This document shows positions 1-8,139 of a DNA stretch of 64,000 bases, piece after piece. How positions within the stretch are numbered: the first letter of the stretch is position 1; every line of letters begins with the position of its first letter. The notes below the pieces were generated by a model, which was given only the letters and a program-made list of their open reading frames with translations, was not told where the DNA came from and did not search any database. Both the position numbers and the translations under genes were made by a program. This DNA is from CAVVNP01 sp963800235 (GTDB taxonomy: Bacteria; Actinomycetota; Acidimicrobiia; Acidimicrobiales; Iamiaceae), in contig CAWDAD010000001.1 in assembly GCA_963800235.1 (NCBI GenBank), positions 62,001 to 126,000 on the forward strand, read 5' to 3'.

Positions 1-584
1 GTCGACCAACGGTTGTTCGGGCCCGACGACCCGAAGTAGCTGGCCACCAGCACGTCGCCGGCGGTCGAGGTGGTGATGGACGGGGCGGTGACCGATCGGC
101 CCTTGCCGGTGGTCTGCCCGGCCGAGGCGTCGACCGGGTCGGCGGGGTCGACGCCGCCGTAGGCGGAGAGGTGGGCGGTGCCGCCGACGTTGGCGCTGGC
201 CGTCCAGGTGAAGCCGGTCTCGCCCGCGCTCAGCACGTGGCGGTAGACGGCGAGGCCGGCCGAGCCCTTGGTGGTCCGGATCACGAGCGTCCACCCCGCC
301 GGGGCGGTCAGTGTGGGCGCGCCCTTCGAGGAGGCGTAGCCGATCGAGGCCACCAGCACGTCGCCGGCGGTCGCCCCGGTCGGAAGCCCGACGGTCAGCG
401 CGGTGACCGATCCCGGTGCCCAGCTGGTCGAGGTGGCGCCGTGCACCGTGATGCCCGCAGCGGCGGAGGCGGTGCCGGGGTCGGCGAGGACCATCGACGA
501 CGAGGCGAGGACCGCCACCACGGCCGCCACCGCCGCCCGTCGCAGCCGATGACCTCTGGCGCCCGTGCTCGTGCTGGTGCTCAC
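1..584 (-). CDS. Secreted beta-sandwich surface protein (3' end outside window)
   Basis: The gene runs off the left edge, so its C-terminus is missing. The GTG at 584 follows an AGGGGGAC purine run and opens a protein with a basic start (RGHRLRRAA), a hydrophobic stretch and an Ala-rich cleavage region near residue 38, i.e. a Sec signal peptide. The mature part shows PAGWTLV, FTWT, AYGGVDP and PVDA, and the phrase TAGDVLVAS occurs twice. This is the pattern of a beta-sandwich module seen in secreted actinobacterial proteins (from memory). No catalytic residues are visible. It follows the nucleoside-hydrolase-like gene on the same strand and shares an upstream element with it (671-685). Secretion is well supported; the role is unknown. 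Confidence 0.72.
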   Translation of the reverse strand, partial: MSTSTSTGARGHRLRRAAVAAVVAVLASSSMVLADPGTASAAAGITVHGATSTSWAPGSVTALTVGLPTGATAGDVLVASIGYASSKGAPTLTAPAGWTLVIRTTKGSAGLAVYRHVLSAGETGFTWTASANVGGTAHLSAYGGVDPADPVDASAGQTTGKGRSVTAPSITTSTAGDVLVASYFGSSGPNNRWS

Positions 585-670
585 CGGTCCCCCTTCGCTG
601 CGTGCGGGGGCCGTCCGGTGGCTCCCCGCCCGGAACGACCCCTCACGTTCCGTACCGAAGTCGGGAACCT

Positions 671-685
671 ACCACACAGAGTGGT
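671..685 (-). promoter_or_regulatory. Palindromic element upstream of the secreted-protein gene at 584
   Basis: On the minus strand this reads ACCAC-N5-GTGGT and runs into AGGTT, giving a TAGGTT hexamer like an actinobacterial -10. Exactly 18 bases after the palindrome comes CGGAACGTGA. The same arrangement with the same spacing precedes the gene at 2015 (2077-2091), so this looks like a shared operator/promoter module. It also lies just 3' of the stop at 702. Confidence 0.5.
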
Positions 686-701
686 GAAGCTCTCCCCTTG
701 G

Positions 702-2015
702 TCAGGTGGGGAGCGTGTCGAGGAGGGTTTCGATGCGGGTGTCGAGGGTGGTGGGGTCGGAGAGGGTGAGGTAGTACTGGTTGCCGCCGCCGGGGGTGAA
801 GGTGTTGGCGCCGGTGCTGGTCACGGTGGTGATGCCGGGTCCGACTTCGCTGAGCAGGCCGTCGGTCGGTCGGATGGCGTGGTAGACGGCGGTGAGGTCG
901 TAGGAGTAGATCCAGTTGCCGGGTCGGACGAAGGCTTCGTAGGCGACGCGCACTGGCGAGGTGGTGGGGTGGATGCTGGAGATGGTGTTGCCGGTGTGGA
1001 CCTGGTCGCCGACCTCGTAGCCGGACCAGACGATCTTGGTGGGCCAGCCCGAGGCGACCGCTTGGGCTGATGCGGGGTCGCCGATGAGGTTGTTCTCGCC
1101 GTTGCGGGTGGGGAAGCCGCCGGCCATGACCACCAGTCGGTTGACCTTGTGGGCGATGAGGTCGCGTCCGGAGAGGGGGCTGGTGGCGTCGGGCGGTGAT
1201 GCCAGCAGGGCGGCGAAGTTGCCGAAGTAGCCGGTGCCGATCATGGTGACCGACCCGTCGGGTTGGGCGGCGAGGGTGCGGCGGAACACGTTGACGGCGG
1301 TGTCGGGGGCGGGGGTGGAGGGCGAGGCGAGCTGGGAGCAGGGTCCGGTGAAGTCGGGGGTGTTGGCCTGGGTGCCGTTGTCGGGCATGGTGGTGCCGAT
1401 CGGGATGGAGCCGGACCCGTAGAACTGGGCGACGGCGGCGGCGCAGCGCCATGAGCTGGTGGCGACGGTCGGCCGGTCGGTTCGGGTGTTCACGCCGATG
1501 GCCAGCACCTTGGCCTCGCCCTTGAGCTGCAGGCCGAAGGCGGTGGCCAGGGCCCCCACGTCGTCGGCGTCGGTGAAGATGTCGGTGTCGATGACCACCG
1601 GGACCGGTCCGGTGGCCGGGGATCCTGCCGAGGCGGTGGTGAACGTCCTGTCGTCGGAGGTCGTCGGCATCCCGGACGCGTTCCGGCTGGTCACCCGGAA
1701 GTGGTAGGTCGTGTTCGTGGCCAGCCCGGAGATCCGCTGGGCGTGGCTCGTCACCGGCGTCGGGTCGAGGACCGTCGTCGACCCGTAGGCGGTGGTGGGC
1801 CCGTAGTCGATCTGCGAGTCCGCCGGCTGGTCCGTCGTCCACGACACGGTGGCGTCCGTCAGCCCGATCGAGCCGACGGCCACCCCTCCGACCACCGGCG
1901 CCGCCGCCACCTCGCACGCTGGTGCCACGATGAACACCGAGACGGCGCAGGCCAGCGCCACCAGCACCGATCCGCCGAGGCGCGGGCGCCGGATGGGGCG
2001 CCGTCGCTTCCTCAC
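702..2015 (-). CDS. Secreted fibronectin-III / inosine-uridine nucleoside hydrolase-like protein
   Basis: 437 residues from a GTG behind a GAGGAGGGAC ribosome site. Residues 1-40 are a signal peptide (twin-basic start, hydrophobic core, APACEVAAAP). Residues 41-128 form a fibronectin type III domain (VSWTTDQPADSQIDYG, HAQRISGLATNTTYHFRV). From 139 on is a nucleoside-hydrolase fold whose calcium site is visible as IDTDIFTDADD (Asp143, Asp145, Asp151, Asp152). In this family such a site binds ribose and activates water to cleave N-glycosidic bonds. The DTDxFTDxDD form is the divergent secreted type, so the substrate is uncertain. Probably scavenges nucleosides or glycosides outside the cell. 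Followed by a second secreted protein with a matching upstream element. Confidence 0.88.
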   Translation of the reverse strand: MRKRRRPIRRPRLGGSVLVALACAVSVFIVAPACEVAAAPVVGGVAVGSIGLTDATVSWTTDQPADSQIDYGPTTAYGSTTVLDPTPVTSHAQRISGLATNTTYHFRVTSRNASGMPTTSDDRTFTTASAGSPATGPVPVVIDTDIFTDADDVGALATAFGLQLKGEAKVLAIGVNTRTDRPTVATSSWRCAAAVAQFYGSGSIPIGTTMPDNGTQANTPDFTGPCSQLASPSTPAPDTAVNVFRRTLAAQPDGSVTMIGTGYFGNFAALLASPPDATSPLSGRDLIAHKVNRLVVMAGGFPTRNGENNLIGDPASAQAVASGWPTKIVWSGYEVGDQVHTGNTISSIHPTTSPVRVAYEAFVRPGNWIYSYDLTAVYHAIRPTDGLLSEVGPGITTVTSTGANTFTPGGGNQYYLTLSDPTTLDTRIETLLDTLPT

Positions 2016-2076
2016 GTCCCTCCTCTGCGCTGCGACTCGATAGCTACGTCACGTTCCGTGCTGGACAAGGCACCCT

Positions 2077-2091
2077 ACCACAGAGAGTGGT
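2077..2091 (-). promoter_or_regulatory. Palindromic element upstream of the nucleoside-hydrolase gene
   Basis: Minus strand ACCAC-N5-GTGGT followed by AGGGT (TAGGGT hexamer) and, 18 bases after the palindrome, CGGAACGTGA. Same layout and spacing as at 671-685. It sits 61 bases before the GTG at 2015 and also 59 bases before the divergent hydrolase start at 2151. Confidence 0.5.
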
Positions 2092-2138
2092 CAGCTCGGG
2101 ACGGCCCCGGTTCGGCGGCGCACCCGATCGATCGTCGG

Positions 2139-2144
2139 TACCGT
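2139..2144 (+). promoter_or_regulatory. -10 hexamer TACCGT, leaderless gene
   Basis: TACCGT lies 6 bases before the ATG at 2151, so transcription should begin at or next to the start codon. No Shine-Dalgarno sequence is present. Confidence 0.5.
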
Positions 2145-2150
2145 CGTCGC

Positions 2151-3008
2151 ATGCGCGTCGACATCGGGGGCGGGACCCGGCTCTTCTTCGACGTGGTCGG
2201 GTCGGCGTTGGCGCCCACCCCCGGGGCGATGGTCGAGAAGCCGACGTTGCTCCTCCTGCACGGCGGCCCCGGCTTCGACCACTCCTCGTTCCGGCCGTAC
2301 TTCGACCGCTTCGCCGACACCCACCAGGTCGTGTACGTCGACCACCGGGGCCAGGGCCGCAGCGACCAGCGCCACGACCCGACCGGCTGGGACCTCGACA
2401 CCTGGGCCGACGACGTGGTGCGGTTCTGCGACGCGGTCGGCATCGAGCGTCCGGCGGTGCTCGGCAACTCCTTCGGCGGCTTCGTGGCCCTCCGCTACGC
2501 CGCTCGCCACCCCGACCACCCGTCGAAGCTGGTGCTGTCGAGCACGCTCGCCCGCCGTGACCCGGAGTTGAGCGAGCAGCGCTTCGCGGCGCGAGGCGGT
2601 CCCGAGGCGGCCGCCCTCTACCGCCGGGTGTTCGTGGACGACGACGCCGATGCCGACGCCTGGGTCGACTACGAGCGGGTGAACCTGCCGCTCTACAACC
2701 ACGTCCCCAGCGGCTTCGGGCCGCGTCGCACGTGGCAGAACCTCCGGGTGCTGCTGCACTTCAACCAGGCGTTCCTCGACATGGACCTCCGCGACGATCC
2801 GCAGCGCGTGACCGCCCCGACCCTCGTCCTGTCCGGGCGTGACGACCCGATCACGCCGTGGGAGTGCGGCCGCCGGTTGGCCGACGCGCTGCCCGAGGGC
2901 GTCGGCCGGTTCGAGGTGCTCGACCATGCCGGGCACGGCACCTTCCGAGACCAGCCCGAGCGCACCGAGGCGCTGCTCCGCGCCTTTCTCACGGGCCTCA
3001 CGGGTTGA
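2151..3008 (+). CDS. Alpha/beta hydrolase, proline iminopeptidase-like (S33)
   Basis: 285 residues. HGGPG at 37-41 is the oxyanion motif typical of proline iminopeptidases and related S33 hydrolases. GNSFGG at 105-110 gives nucleophile Ser107; GRDDPITP supplies the acid near 231 and DHAGHGTF gives His262. No signal peptide, so cytoplasmic. I chose the ATG at 2151 because homology starts there and a TACCGT hexamer sits 6 bases upstream; the longer open frame upstream is antisense to the neighbouring gene. It could be a peptidase or an esterase; motifs do not fix the substrate. Diverges from the secreted nucleoside hydrolase gene. Confidence 0.88.
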   Translation: MRVDIGGGTRLFFDVVGSALAPTPGAMVEKPTLLLLHGGPGFDHSSFRPYFDRFADTHQVVYVDHRGQGRSDQRHDPTGWDLDTWADDVVRFCDAVGIERPAVLGNSFGGFVALRYAARHPDHPSKLVLSSTLARRDPELSEQRFAARGGPEAAALYRRVFVDDDADADAWVDYERVNLPLYNHVPSGFGPRRTWQNLRVLLHFNQAFLDMDLRDDPQRVTAPTLVLSGRDDPITPWECGRRLADALPEGVGRFEVLDHAGHGTFRDQPERTEALLRAFLTGLTG

Positions 3009-3038
3009 GCGGGGCGCGCCGCCGCGCCACCGCGTCGA

Positions 3039-3470
3039 TCAGGAGGTGCGGGCGTCCTCGGGGGAGCGGTCGCGGAACCACTGGGCGATGCCGGGCACGG
3101 CCGGCTCGAAGTCGCCCGGCGCGGAGACGTTGAGCATGCCGGCGCGTCCCAGACCGCGGTTCTCGAAGTCGTGCGGGGTGTTGCCGGGCACCAGCACGAA
3201 CGACCCCGCCGGCGCCTCGTGCCATTCGGTGCCGACCATGACGTGCAGGGTCCCCTCGAGCACGTAGAAGATGTCGTCCTCGGGGTGCTGGTGGGTGCCC
3301 GGTCCCTTGGTGCACGGGTCGAGCCACCACTCCGAGATGGCGTACCGGTGCCCGGTCTCGGCCTCATCGGCCTTGAAGACCGCCGAGAGGGGGCCCATCG
3401 GGTACGTGCGCCCCTCGCCGGGGCCCAGCACCACCGGCGGTCGCCCGGTTGCCACGTCGTCATCGCTCAT
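3039..3470 (-). CDS. Small cupin-domain protein
   Basis: 143 residues with one double-stranded beta-helix. The first cupin motif reads GTHQHPEDDIFYVLEGTLHV, carrying two His and a Glu-like acidic ligand set. The second motif covers GSFVLVPGNTPHDFENRG with the last His. This suits a mononuclear metal centre. Such small cupins can be dioxygenases, isomerases or sugar-binding proteins, and nothing here decides. The ATG at 3470 has GGGAGGACC about 5 bases upstream. The nearest gene on the strand is the lipoprotein at 3575-4705, which would be read first, about 100 bases upstream. Function unassigned. Confidence 0.8.
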   Translation of the reverse strand: MSDDDVATGRPPVVLGPGEGRTYPMGPLSAVFKADEAETGHRYAISEWWLDPCTKGPGTHQHPEDDIFYVLEGTLHVMVGTEWHEAPAGSFVLVPGNTPHDFENRGLGRAGMLNVSAPGDFEPAVPGIAQWFRDRSPEDARTS

Positions 3471-3574
3471 GCAAGGTCCTCCCGTGGCCGTCACGGTACG
3501 GCCATCTCGCGACTGTTGCCCGGTGGCGGTGGCGCGGTTCGCGGGCGGGCTCGGGCGGGCGGAGGCGGCCGGCG

Positions 3575-4705
3575 TCAGCCGAGGGCGACGATGAGGCCCC
3601 CGTCCTGGGTCCGGCAGGTCGAGGCGCGACCGGGCTCCTGGGAGGAGGAGCTGTTGCACTCCCAGTCGCCGATCGTCACGTAGCCGCCGCTGCCCTCGGG
3701 CGGCGACGGGGGGTGGTGGTAGTAGGTGTCGAGCAGGTCGGTGGCGAAGGCGCAGTCGACCGAGCCGGACTCGATCTTCACCGTCACCGGCCTTCCCGTG
3801 GTGGAGGTGACGGTGCCGCAGGTGCCGTCGGCGGCCGTGGTCGGGGCGCTCGGCGGTGGGGTGGTCGTGGTCGTCGAGGTCGTCGAGGTCGTCGAGGTCG
3901 TCGAGGGCGTCGAGGGCGTCGAGGGCGTCGAGGGCGTCGAGGGCGTCGTGCCGGCCGAGCCCACCGGACGGGTGTACTGCTCGCCGGTCTGCACGTCGAC
4001 CAGGGTGAGCTGCTGGACGGCCTGCCCCGGCGACACCGCGGTCACCAGCTTCGGCTCGAACCCCGACCATGCGCCGGACGTGCCGTCGAGCGAGACGCCC
4101 TGGGGGTCGGCCTTCAGCAGCGGGTTCCCGCACCCGCACTTGACCCGGGGCAGCCCCTGGTCGTCGACCATGACGGCGGTCCCGGCCTGCAGCACCGAGA
4201 TGCGGGCGGTCGCCTTGCCGTCGGCGTAGCCGTGGTTGGTCACCAGCGTGTCCTGGGTCAGCACCACCGGGGTGAGGGACCGCACGAACGCCTCGATGCC
4301 GTCGGGGGAGATGCCCTCGACCTCGGCCCAGGCGGCGGCCTTGTCGGGGTGGGTCCGCAGGAACGTGACGAGCTTGTCGGGATCGCAGACGGCGTCGTCC
4401 TGGCTGCCGCCGTAGAGGCCGGCGGTGGTGCCGCTCACCAGCCCGACCGGGGTGGCGTCGACCGCCCTCGCCTCGGCCCGGGTCCGGCGGGCCACGGCCT
4501 GCACCGTGGCGGGGAACCTCGGGACCTCGCCGACGGCGACCGACGCGGTGAAGGGGTCGGCGCCGGTCGAGCCGACCCGCTCCAGGGTGACCGCGGCCGC
4601 CGCCGGCGAGCTCGAGCAGCCGGCCAGCAGGGCGAGCCCGAGGACGGCGGCCCCCATCGCGGCGATGGTCGGTCTGGCGGCGCGATGGCCGTGGACTGCG
4701 TGCAC
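3575..4705 (-). CDS. DUF6777-type lipoprotein with Thr/Ser/Pro repeat linker
   Basis: About 376 residues. I chose the GTG at 4705 because GGGAGG lies directly upstream; a TTG at 4741 is possible but sits on the promoter hexamer. A hydrophobic segment ends in LALLAGC, a lipobox, so it is probably a lipid-anchored surface protein. The first 200 residues carry phrases typical of Streptomyces DUF6777 proteins (GLYGGSQDDAVCDP, VTFLRTHPDKAAAWA, RSLTPVVLTQDT, KCGCGNPL). A low-complexity TPS/TST linker follows, then a Cys-containing C-terminal domain (TCGTVTS, WECNSSS). Function is unknown in the family. The linker is encoded by 9-base tandem repeats at 3868-3950. Confidence 0.85.
   Translation of the reverse strand: MHAVHGHRAARPTIAAMGAAVLGLALLAGCSSSPAAAAVTLERVGSTGADPFTASVAVGEVPRFPATVQAVARRTRAEARAVDATPVGLVSGTTAGLYGGSQDDAVCDPDKLVTFLRTHPDKAAAWAEVEGISPDGIEAFVRSLTPVVLTQDTLVTNHGYADGKATARISVLQAGTAVMVDDQGLPRVKCGCGNPLLKADPQGVSLDGTSGAWSGFEPKLVTAVSPGQAVQQLTLVDVQTGEQYTRPVGSAGTTPSTPSTPSTPSTPSTTSTTSTTSTTTTTPPPSAPTTAADGTCGTVTSTTGRPVTVKIESGSVDCAFATDLLDTYYHHPPSPPEGSGGYVTIGDWECNSSSSQEPGRASTCRTQDGGLIVALG
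3868..3950. repeat. 9-bp tandem repeats inside the DUF6777 lipoprotein gene
   Basis: About four units GTCGTCGAG followed by five units GGCGTCGAG on the plus strand. On the coding strand they encode the TPSTPS/TSTTST linker. Copy number could vary in frame without breaking the protein. Confidence 0.8.
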
Positions 4706-4740
4706 GATTCCTCCCGAACCCCGAATGGTTGCCCAGGGCA

Positions 4741-4746
4741 ACGGTA
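4741..4746 (-). promoter_or_regulatory. -10 hexamer TACCGT of the DUF6777 lipoprotein gene
   Basis: TACCGT on the minus strand, about 36 bases before the GTG at 4705. It would give a short leader carrying the GGGAGG ribosome site, unlike the leaderless genes elsewhere in the window. Confidence 0.4.
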
Positions 4747-4826
4747 GCCCGGTCGATCAGCGCGCCCGACGACGCCTCCGCCGGCCGGATCGAGCGGAGG
4801 GCGGCGAGCCGGGGTCGAAGGGAACA

Positions 4827-4846
4827 GCCTGGCGTCGAGGCCAGGC
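4827..4846. terminator. Hairpin between membrane-protein and lipoprotein genes
   Basis: GCCTGGC (4827-4833) and GCCAGGC (4840-4846) pair perfectly around a 6-base loop, 80-100 bases after the stop of the membrane-protein gene. No T-run follows, so termination is inferred only from position. The rest of 4706-4927 shows no gene. Confidence 0.35.
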
Positions 4847-4927
4847 ATGCGCCGGCCCGGTGGCCAGAGCGGGTCACCGGTGGACGGGAGATCGCGCTCG
4901 GCGGATCGTGCCGCGAGGACGCCGCCG

Positions 4928-5806
4928 TCAGGTCGCCGGCTGCTCGCCCGACGGATCGCTCGGGTCCATCCCGAGCACCCGCATGATCGCGATGCCGGCA
5001 CCCATGACGCCCAGGCCGATCCACCACAGCTGCCCGGCCACGATCATGATCAGGATCCCGACCGGCACCAGGTAGGCGATCAGGGGCTTCAGCAGGTCGG
5101 CCGGCCGGTGGGTGGGGGCGCGGCCGTCGTCGGGCGGGAAGGCCGTCTCGGTGGCGTAGTCCGGGTACCAGTCGGTGAACTTGACCGCCAGGATCACCAG
5201 GGCGATGGGCAGGACCCAGTTGGTCCAGGTGTTGTCCGGCTGGTGCAGCACCCCGTCGCCGACCGCGCCCACCGCCGCGATGAGGACCAACGCCCCCGCC
5301 CAGACGGCCGTGATGGCGTCGTTGATGCGCAGGAAGATCGGCGTCGACCAGAGCTCGGGCTCGGTCGTCTCCTTGGCGTACTGGATCGTGAACGGGCGCC
5401 GGACGGCCAGGGAGGCGAGCGCCACCACGGCGATGGCCAGGTTGGCCAGCTCCTGGGCCCACGTCTCCAACCAGCGGATCGTGCCGGCGCCGGCGGTGGC
5501 CGCCACCACCGTGAGCCCGCCGAAGAAGGCGATGGCGCAGAGGTCGAGCACCTTCGGACGGAGCCTGGCGACGGCTCCTGCGGCGAAGAGGATCACCGCC
5601 AGGCCGCCGGACACCGCTGCGGCGAGCACGAGCCGATCCGGCCCCGAGACCAGCGACAGCGCCACCCACGGAGCGAAGCCGACGAAGGGCTGGCTCAGCA
5701 TTCGGCGCAGGTTCGCCATCCACTCCGGCGGGTCGTCGCCCGGCGACGCCGGGACCGGCGACGGAGCGGGGGCGCCCGGGGCGACGGGAGCGGACGGCTG
5801 ATCCAC
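4928..5806 (-). CDS. Polytopic membrane protein of unknown function
   Basis: About 292 residues. After a Pro/Ala-rich cytosolic start come several hydrophobic segments (roughly 65-85, 90-112, 125-150, 185-205, 225-245, 265-290), so 6 or more membrane spans. A conserved-looking loop RRPFTIQYAKETTEPELW sits between spans; I recall similar RxPFTxQYA motifs in uncharacterised bacterial membrane proteins but no assigned function. The GTG at 5806 follows GGGGCGGG; the frame stays open far upstream, over the SMP-30 gene, which is antisense noise. Not part of an obvious operon. Confidence 0.72.
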   Translation of the reverse strand: MDQPSAPVAPGAPAPSPVPASPGDDPPEWMANLRRMLSQPFVGFAPWVALSLVSGPDRLVLAAAVSGGLAVILFAAGAVARLRPKVLDLCAIAFFGGLTVVAATAGAGTIRWLETWAQELANLAIAVVALASLAVRRPFTIQYAKETTEPELWSTPIFLRINDAITAVWAGALVLIAAVGAVGDGVLHQPDNTWTNWVLPIALVILAVKFTDWYPDYATETAFPPDDGRAPTHRPADLLKPLIAYLVPVGILIMIVAGQLWWIGLGVMGAGIAIMRVLGMDPSDPSGEQPAT

Positions 5807-5906
5807 CCCGCCCCATCGGCCACCGGGAGCTGCGGTTGAGCCGTCACCGCCGGTCGGGATCGTGGCCGACCGATGACGTCGGTTGCCTCCTAGCGTCACC
5901 ACCACC

Positions 5907-6716
5907 ATGGCCGAGCGCTTCGCTGACGGGATCCGGATGGGCGAGTCGCCGCGCTGGCACGACGGGCGCTTCTGGATGTGCGACTGGCTCGCCGGCGAGG
6001 TGCTGGCCTTCGACGCCGACGGCACCCGGCAGGTCGTGGCGCGGGTCGACGGACTGCCCTTCTCCATCGACTGGTTGCCCGACGGACGGATGGTCGCCAC
6101 CACGCCGGCCGGCGTGGTCGTCGAGGCGGGTGGTCCGGGGTCGGAGCTCGTGCCGCACGGCGCCGCCGGGCAGCCCTTCAACGAGATCGTGGTCGACGCC
6201 GCCGGCCGCTGCTGGGTCGACATGCCCGGCTCGATGCCGTGGGAGGAGCCCAGGCCGGGAGTGGTCGCGGTGGTGCTGCCCGACGGCTCCAGCCGCCAGG
6301 TCGCCGACGACGTGTGGTTCCCCAACGGCATGGTCGTGCTCGGCGAGGACACCCTCGTCCTGGCGGAGTCGCACGCCGACCGGCTCACCGCCTTGACCAT
6401 CACCGACGCCGCTGAGCTGGTCGACCGGCGGCTGTGGGCCGACCTCGGACCCGGGTCGGCGCCCGACGGCATCTGCGCCGACGCCGAGGGGGCCATCTGG
6501 TTCGCCAGCGTGCCGGCCGAGCGCTGCGTGCGGGTGGCCGAGGGCGGGCGGGTGCTGCAGGCGATCGAGGCCGACCGGGGGTGCTTCGCCTGCATGCTCG
6601 GCGGGGACGACGGACGCACCCTCCACGTGGTGGCGAACCGCTACGACGGCACCAGGGCCTCCGACGGCATCGTGCTGACCGAGCGGGTGGCGGTCGCCCA
6701 CGCCGGCCGGCCGTAG
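5907..6716 (+). CDS. SMP-30/gluconolactonase-family protein
   Basis: 269 residues, a six-bladed beta-propeller of the SMP-30/LRE type. Visible markers: GESPRWHDGRFWMCDWLAG at the start (metal-ligand Glu in GESPRW), an FNEIVVDAAGRCWVDM blade where many members have ND, and FPNGMV plus APDGICADAEGAIWFA blades carrying metal-binding Asn/Asp. The family includes lactonases and sugar-lactone hydrolases using a divalent metal; substrate is not predictable here. A TAGCGT hexamer lies 10 bases before the ATG and no ribosome site is seen, so translation may be leaderless. Monocistronic. Confidence 0.9.
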   Translation: MAERFADGIRMGESPRWHDGRFWMCDWLAGEVLAFDADGTRQVVARVDGLPFSIDWLPDGRMVATTPAGVVVEAGGPGSELVPHGAAGQPFNEIVVDAAGRCWVDMPGSMPWEEPRPGVVAVVLPDGSSRQVADDVWFPNGMVVLGEDTLVLAESHADRLTALTITDAAELVDRRLWADLGPGSAPDGICADAEGAIWFASVPAERCVRVAEGGRVLQAIEADRGCFACMLGGDDGRTLHVVANRYDGTRASDGIVLTERVAVAHAGRP

Positions 6717-6758
6717 CGGGTCGAGCCCACCGGCGGCGCGGCGCCCGAGGGCCCGGCG

Positions 6759-7121
6759 CTAGTAGCTGAAGGTGGTGGCGCCGTCGCCGATCCACTCCCA
6801 CAGCTGCACGGTGCCGCCGATCTCCGCGTTGGCCAGCAGGTCTGCCTCGTCGAGGTGACGGGCGTTGAAGCAGATGGGGCAGACCAGGTAGGTGCCGCCG
6901 GCCGCCTCGTAGCGCTCGACCAGGGACTCGAGCGACGGGCACCCCTCGCAACCCACGCCCTGGGCGACCGACCCGGTGACCAGGCGCACCGCCTCCTTGG
7001 TCAGGAACATGGTCGTCGGCCGGTCGGCCTCGGCCGCGCCGAGGGCCACCAGGAAGGCGATCGTCACCTTCTCGGGGTCCTCGAGGCCGGTGGTCAGGCT
7101 GATGGCTGCCTTGTTCGACAT
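6759..7121 (-). CDS. DsrE-family small protein
   Basis: 120 residues with a DsrE/DsrF-like fold: AAISLTTGLEDPEKVTIAFLVALGAAEADRPTTMFLTKEAVRLV. Two Cys clusters follow (GCEGCPS and CPICFN). The family includes sulfur-relay and peroxiredoxin-like proteins; members with surface cysteines can carry sulfur. No sulfur-relay partners (TusA, DsrC, rhodanese) are nearby, so the role is open. The ATG at 7121 has GAGGAG at proper spacing. Nothing else is visible in the 167 bases up to the next gene. Confidence 0.85.
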   Translation of the reverse strand: MSNKAAISLTTGLEDPEKVTIAFLVALGAAEADRPTTMFLTKEAVRLVTGSVAQGVGCEGCPSLESLVERYEAAGGTYLVCPICFNARHLDEADLLANAEIGGTVQLWEWIGDGATTFSY

Positions 7122-7288
7122 GGTGGTGAGCTCCTCGACTGGCGGGGGGACGACTCCATGGTGCGGGGCGGGCCGGCGCCGCGCCAGTACAGGTCGTGAA
7201 CCATCCCGACCGATGTCGTGCCGACCCGGCTCGGCCGGCACCGGGTGTCCGCCGGCGATCGCCCCGGCACGGTGCGCCCGACCGGAGG

Positions 7289-8098
7289 TCAGCCGGCGCG
7301 CAGCCGGGCGGCCACGCCGCGCAGGTCCCCGTCCTCGTCGCGCCAGGGGTCGGCCGTGGCGAAGCCGGCGCCGGACAGCGCCGGGGCGAGCCCCCGGTCC
7401 TGCTCGCCGCCGGCCTCGACGAGCAGCCAGCCGCCCGGTCGCAGCACCCGGGCGGCGCCGTGGACCAGGCGGCGCAGGACGTCGAGCCCGTCGTCGCCGC
7501 CGTCGAGGGCTCGGCGTGGTTCGTGGCGGGTCACGTCGGCGGGCAGCACCCGCAGGGCGTCGGTCGGGACGTAGGGCGCCACCGCCGTCACCAGGTCGAC
7601 GGTGCGGTCCGCCATGGCGGCGTCCAGGTCGGTCACCAGCGCCGGCACGCCGTTGGCGCGGGCGCAGCGCGCCGCCCCGGGGTCGAGGTCGGTGGCGACG
7701 ACGGTCGCGTCCGGGCGTCGGGCCCGCAGGTGGGCGGCGACGGCGCCGGAGCCGGTGCAGAGGTCGACGGCGGTGCCGGTGGGCGCCAGCACCTCGACCG
7801 CCCGCTGCGCCAGCCCCTCGCTCTGCGGTCTGGGCACGTACACGCCCGGGTCGACCCGCAACGGCGTGCCCAGGAACTCGACCCGGCCGACGATCCAGGC
7901 CAGCGGCTCGCCGCGCTCGCGCCGCGCCACCCAGCGGGCGAGGGTGGGTCCGTCGGAGGCGGCGGCGAGGAGCCACGCCGCCTCGTCCTCGGCGGCCACG
8001 CAGCCGGCTCGGGCCAACCGGTCCGTGACGGCTCGGCGGATCTCGTCCCCGGGCACCGACCCAGCCTCGCCGCTGGGGCGCGCGTCGGCCAGACTCAC
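7289..8098 (-). CDS. PrmC/HemK-like methyltransferase with altered NPPY motif
   Basis: 269 residues. An N-terminal helical part holds the usual RRERGEPLAWIVGRVEFLGTPLRVDPGVYVPRPQSE region of PrmC-type enzymes. SAM motif I is VDLCTGSGAVAAHL, with VVATDLDPGA as the ribose-binding acid. The family methylates the amide of Gln in release factors using an NPPY motif; here the place reads AVAPYVPTD, so the Asn that holds the target amide is replaced by Val. Related actinobacterial proteins, from memory, keep an Asn (NxPYVPT). It may act on another substrate or be impaired. The GTG at 8098 is divergent from the SDR gene with 41 bases between. Confidence 0.82.
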   Translation of the reverse strand: MSLADARPSGEAGSVPGDEIRRAVTDRLARAGCVAAEDEAAWLLAAASDGPTLARWVARRERGEPLAWIVGRVEFLGTPLRVDPGVYVPRPQSEGLAQRAVEVLAPTGTAVDLCTGSGAVAAHLRARRPDATVVATDLDPGAARCARANGVPALVTDLDAAMADRTVDLVTAVAPYVPTDALRVLPADVTRHEPRRALDGGDDGLDVLRRLVHGAARVLRPGGWLLVEAGGEQDRGLAPALSGAGFATADPWRDEDGDLRGVAARLRAG

Positions 8099-8139
8099 CG
8101 CCGGTCGACCCGACGGGACCCGACCGGCGAGGAGCGAGC

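Noticed and set aside
3868..3950. Repeat array as a CRISPR-like element
   Set aside because: Units of 9 bases are in frame inside a lipoprotein linker and have no spacers.
4928..6619. Longer minus-strand version of the membrane protein starting over the SMP-30 gene
   Set aside because: The extra part is antisense to SMP-30 and low-complexity; the GTG at 5806 is the natural start.
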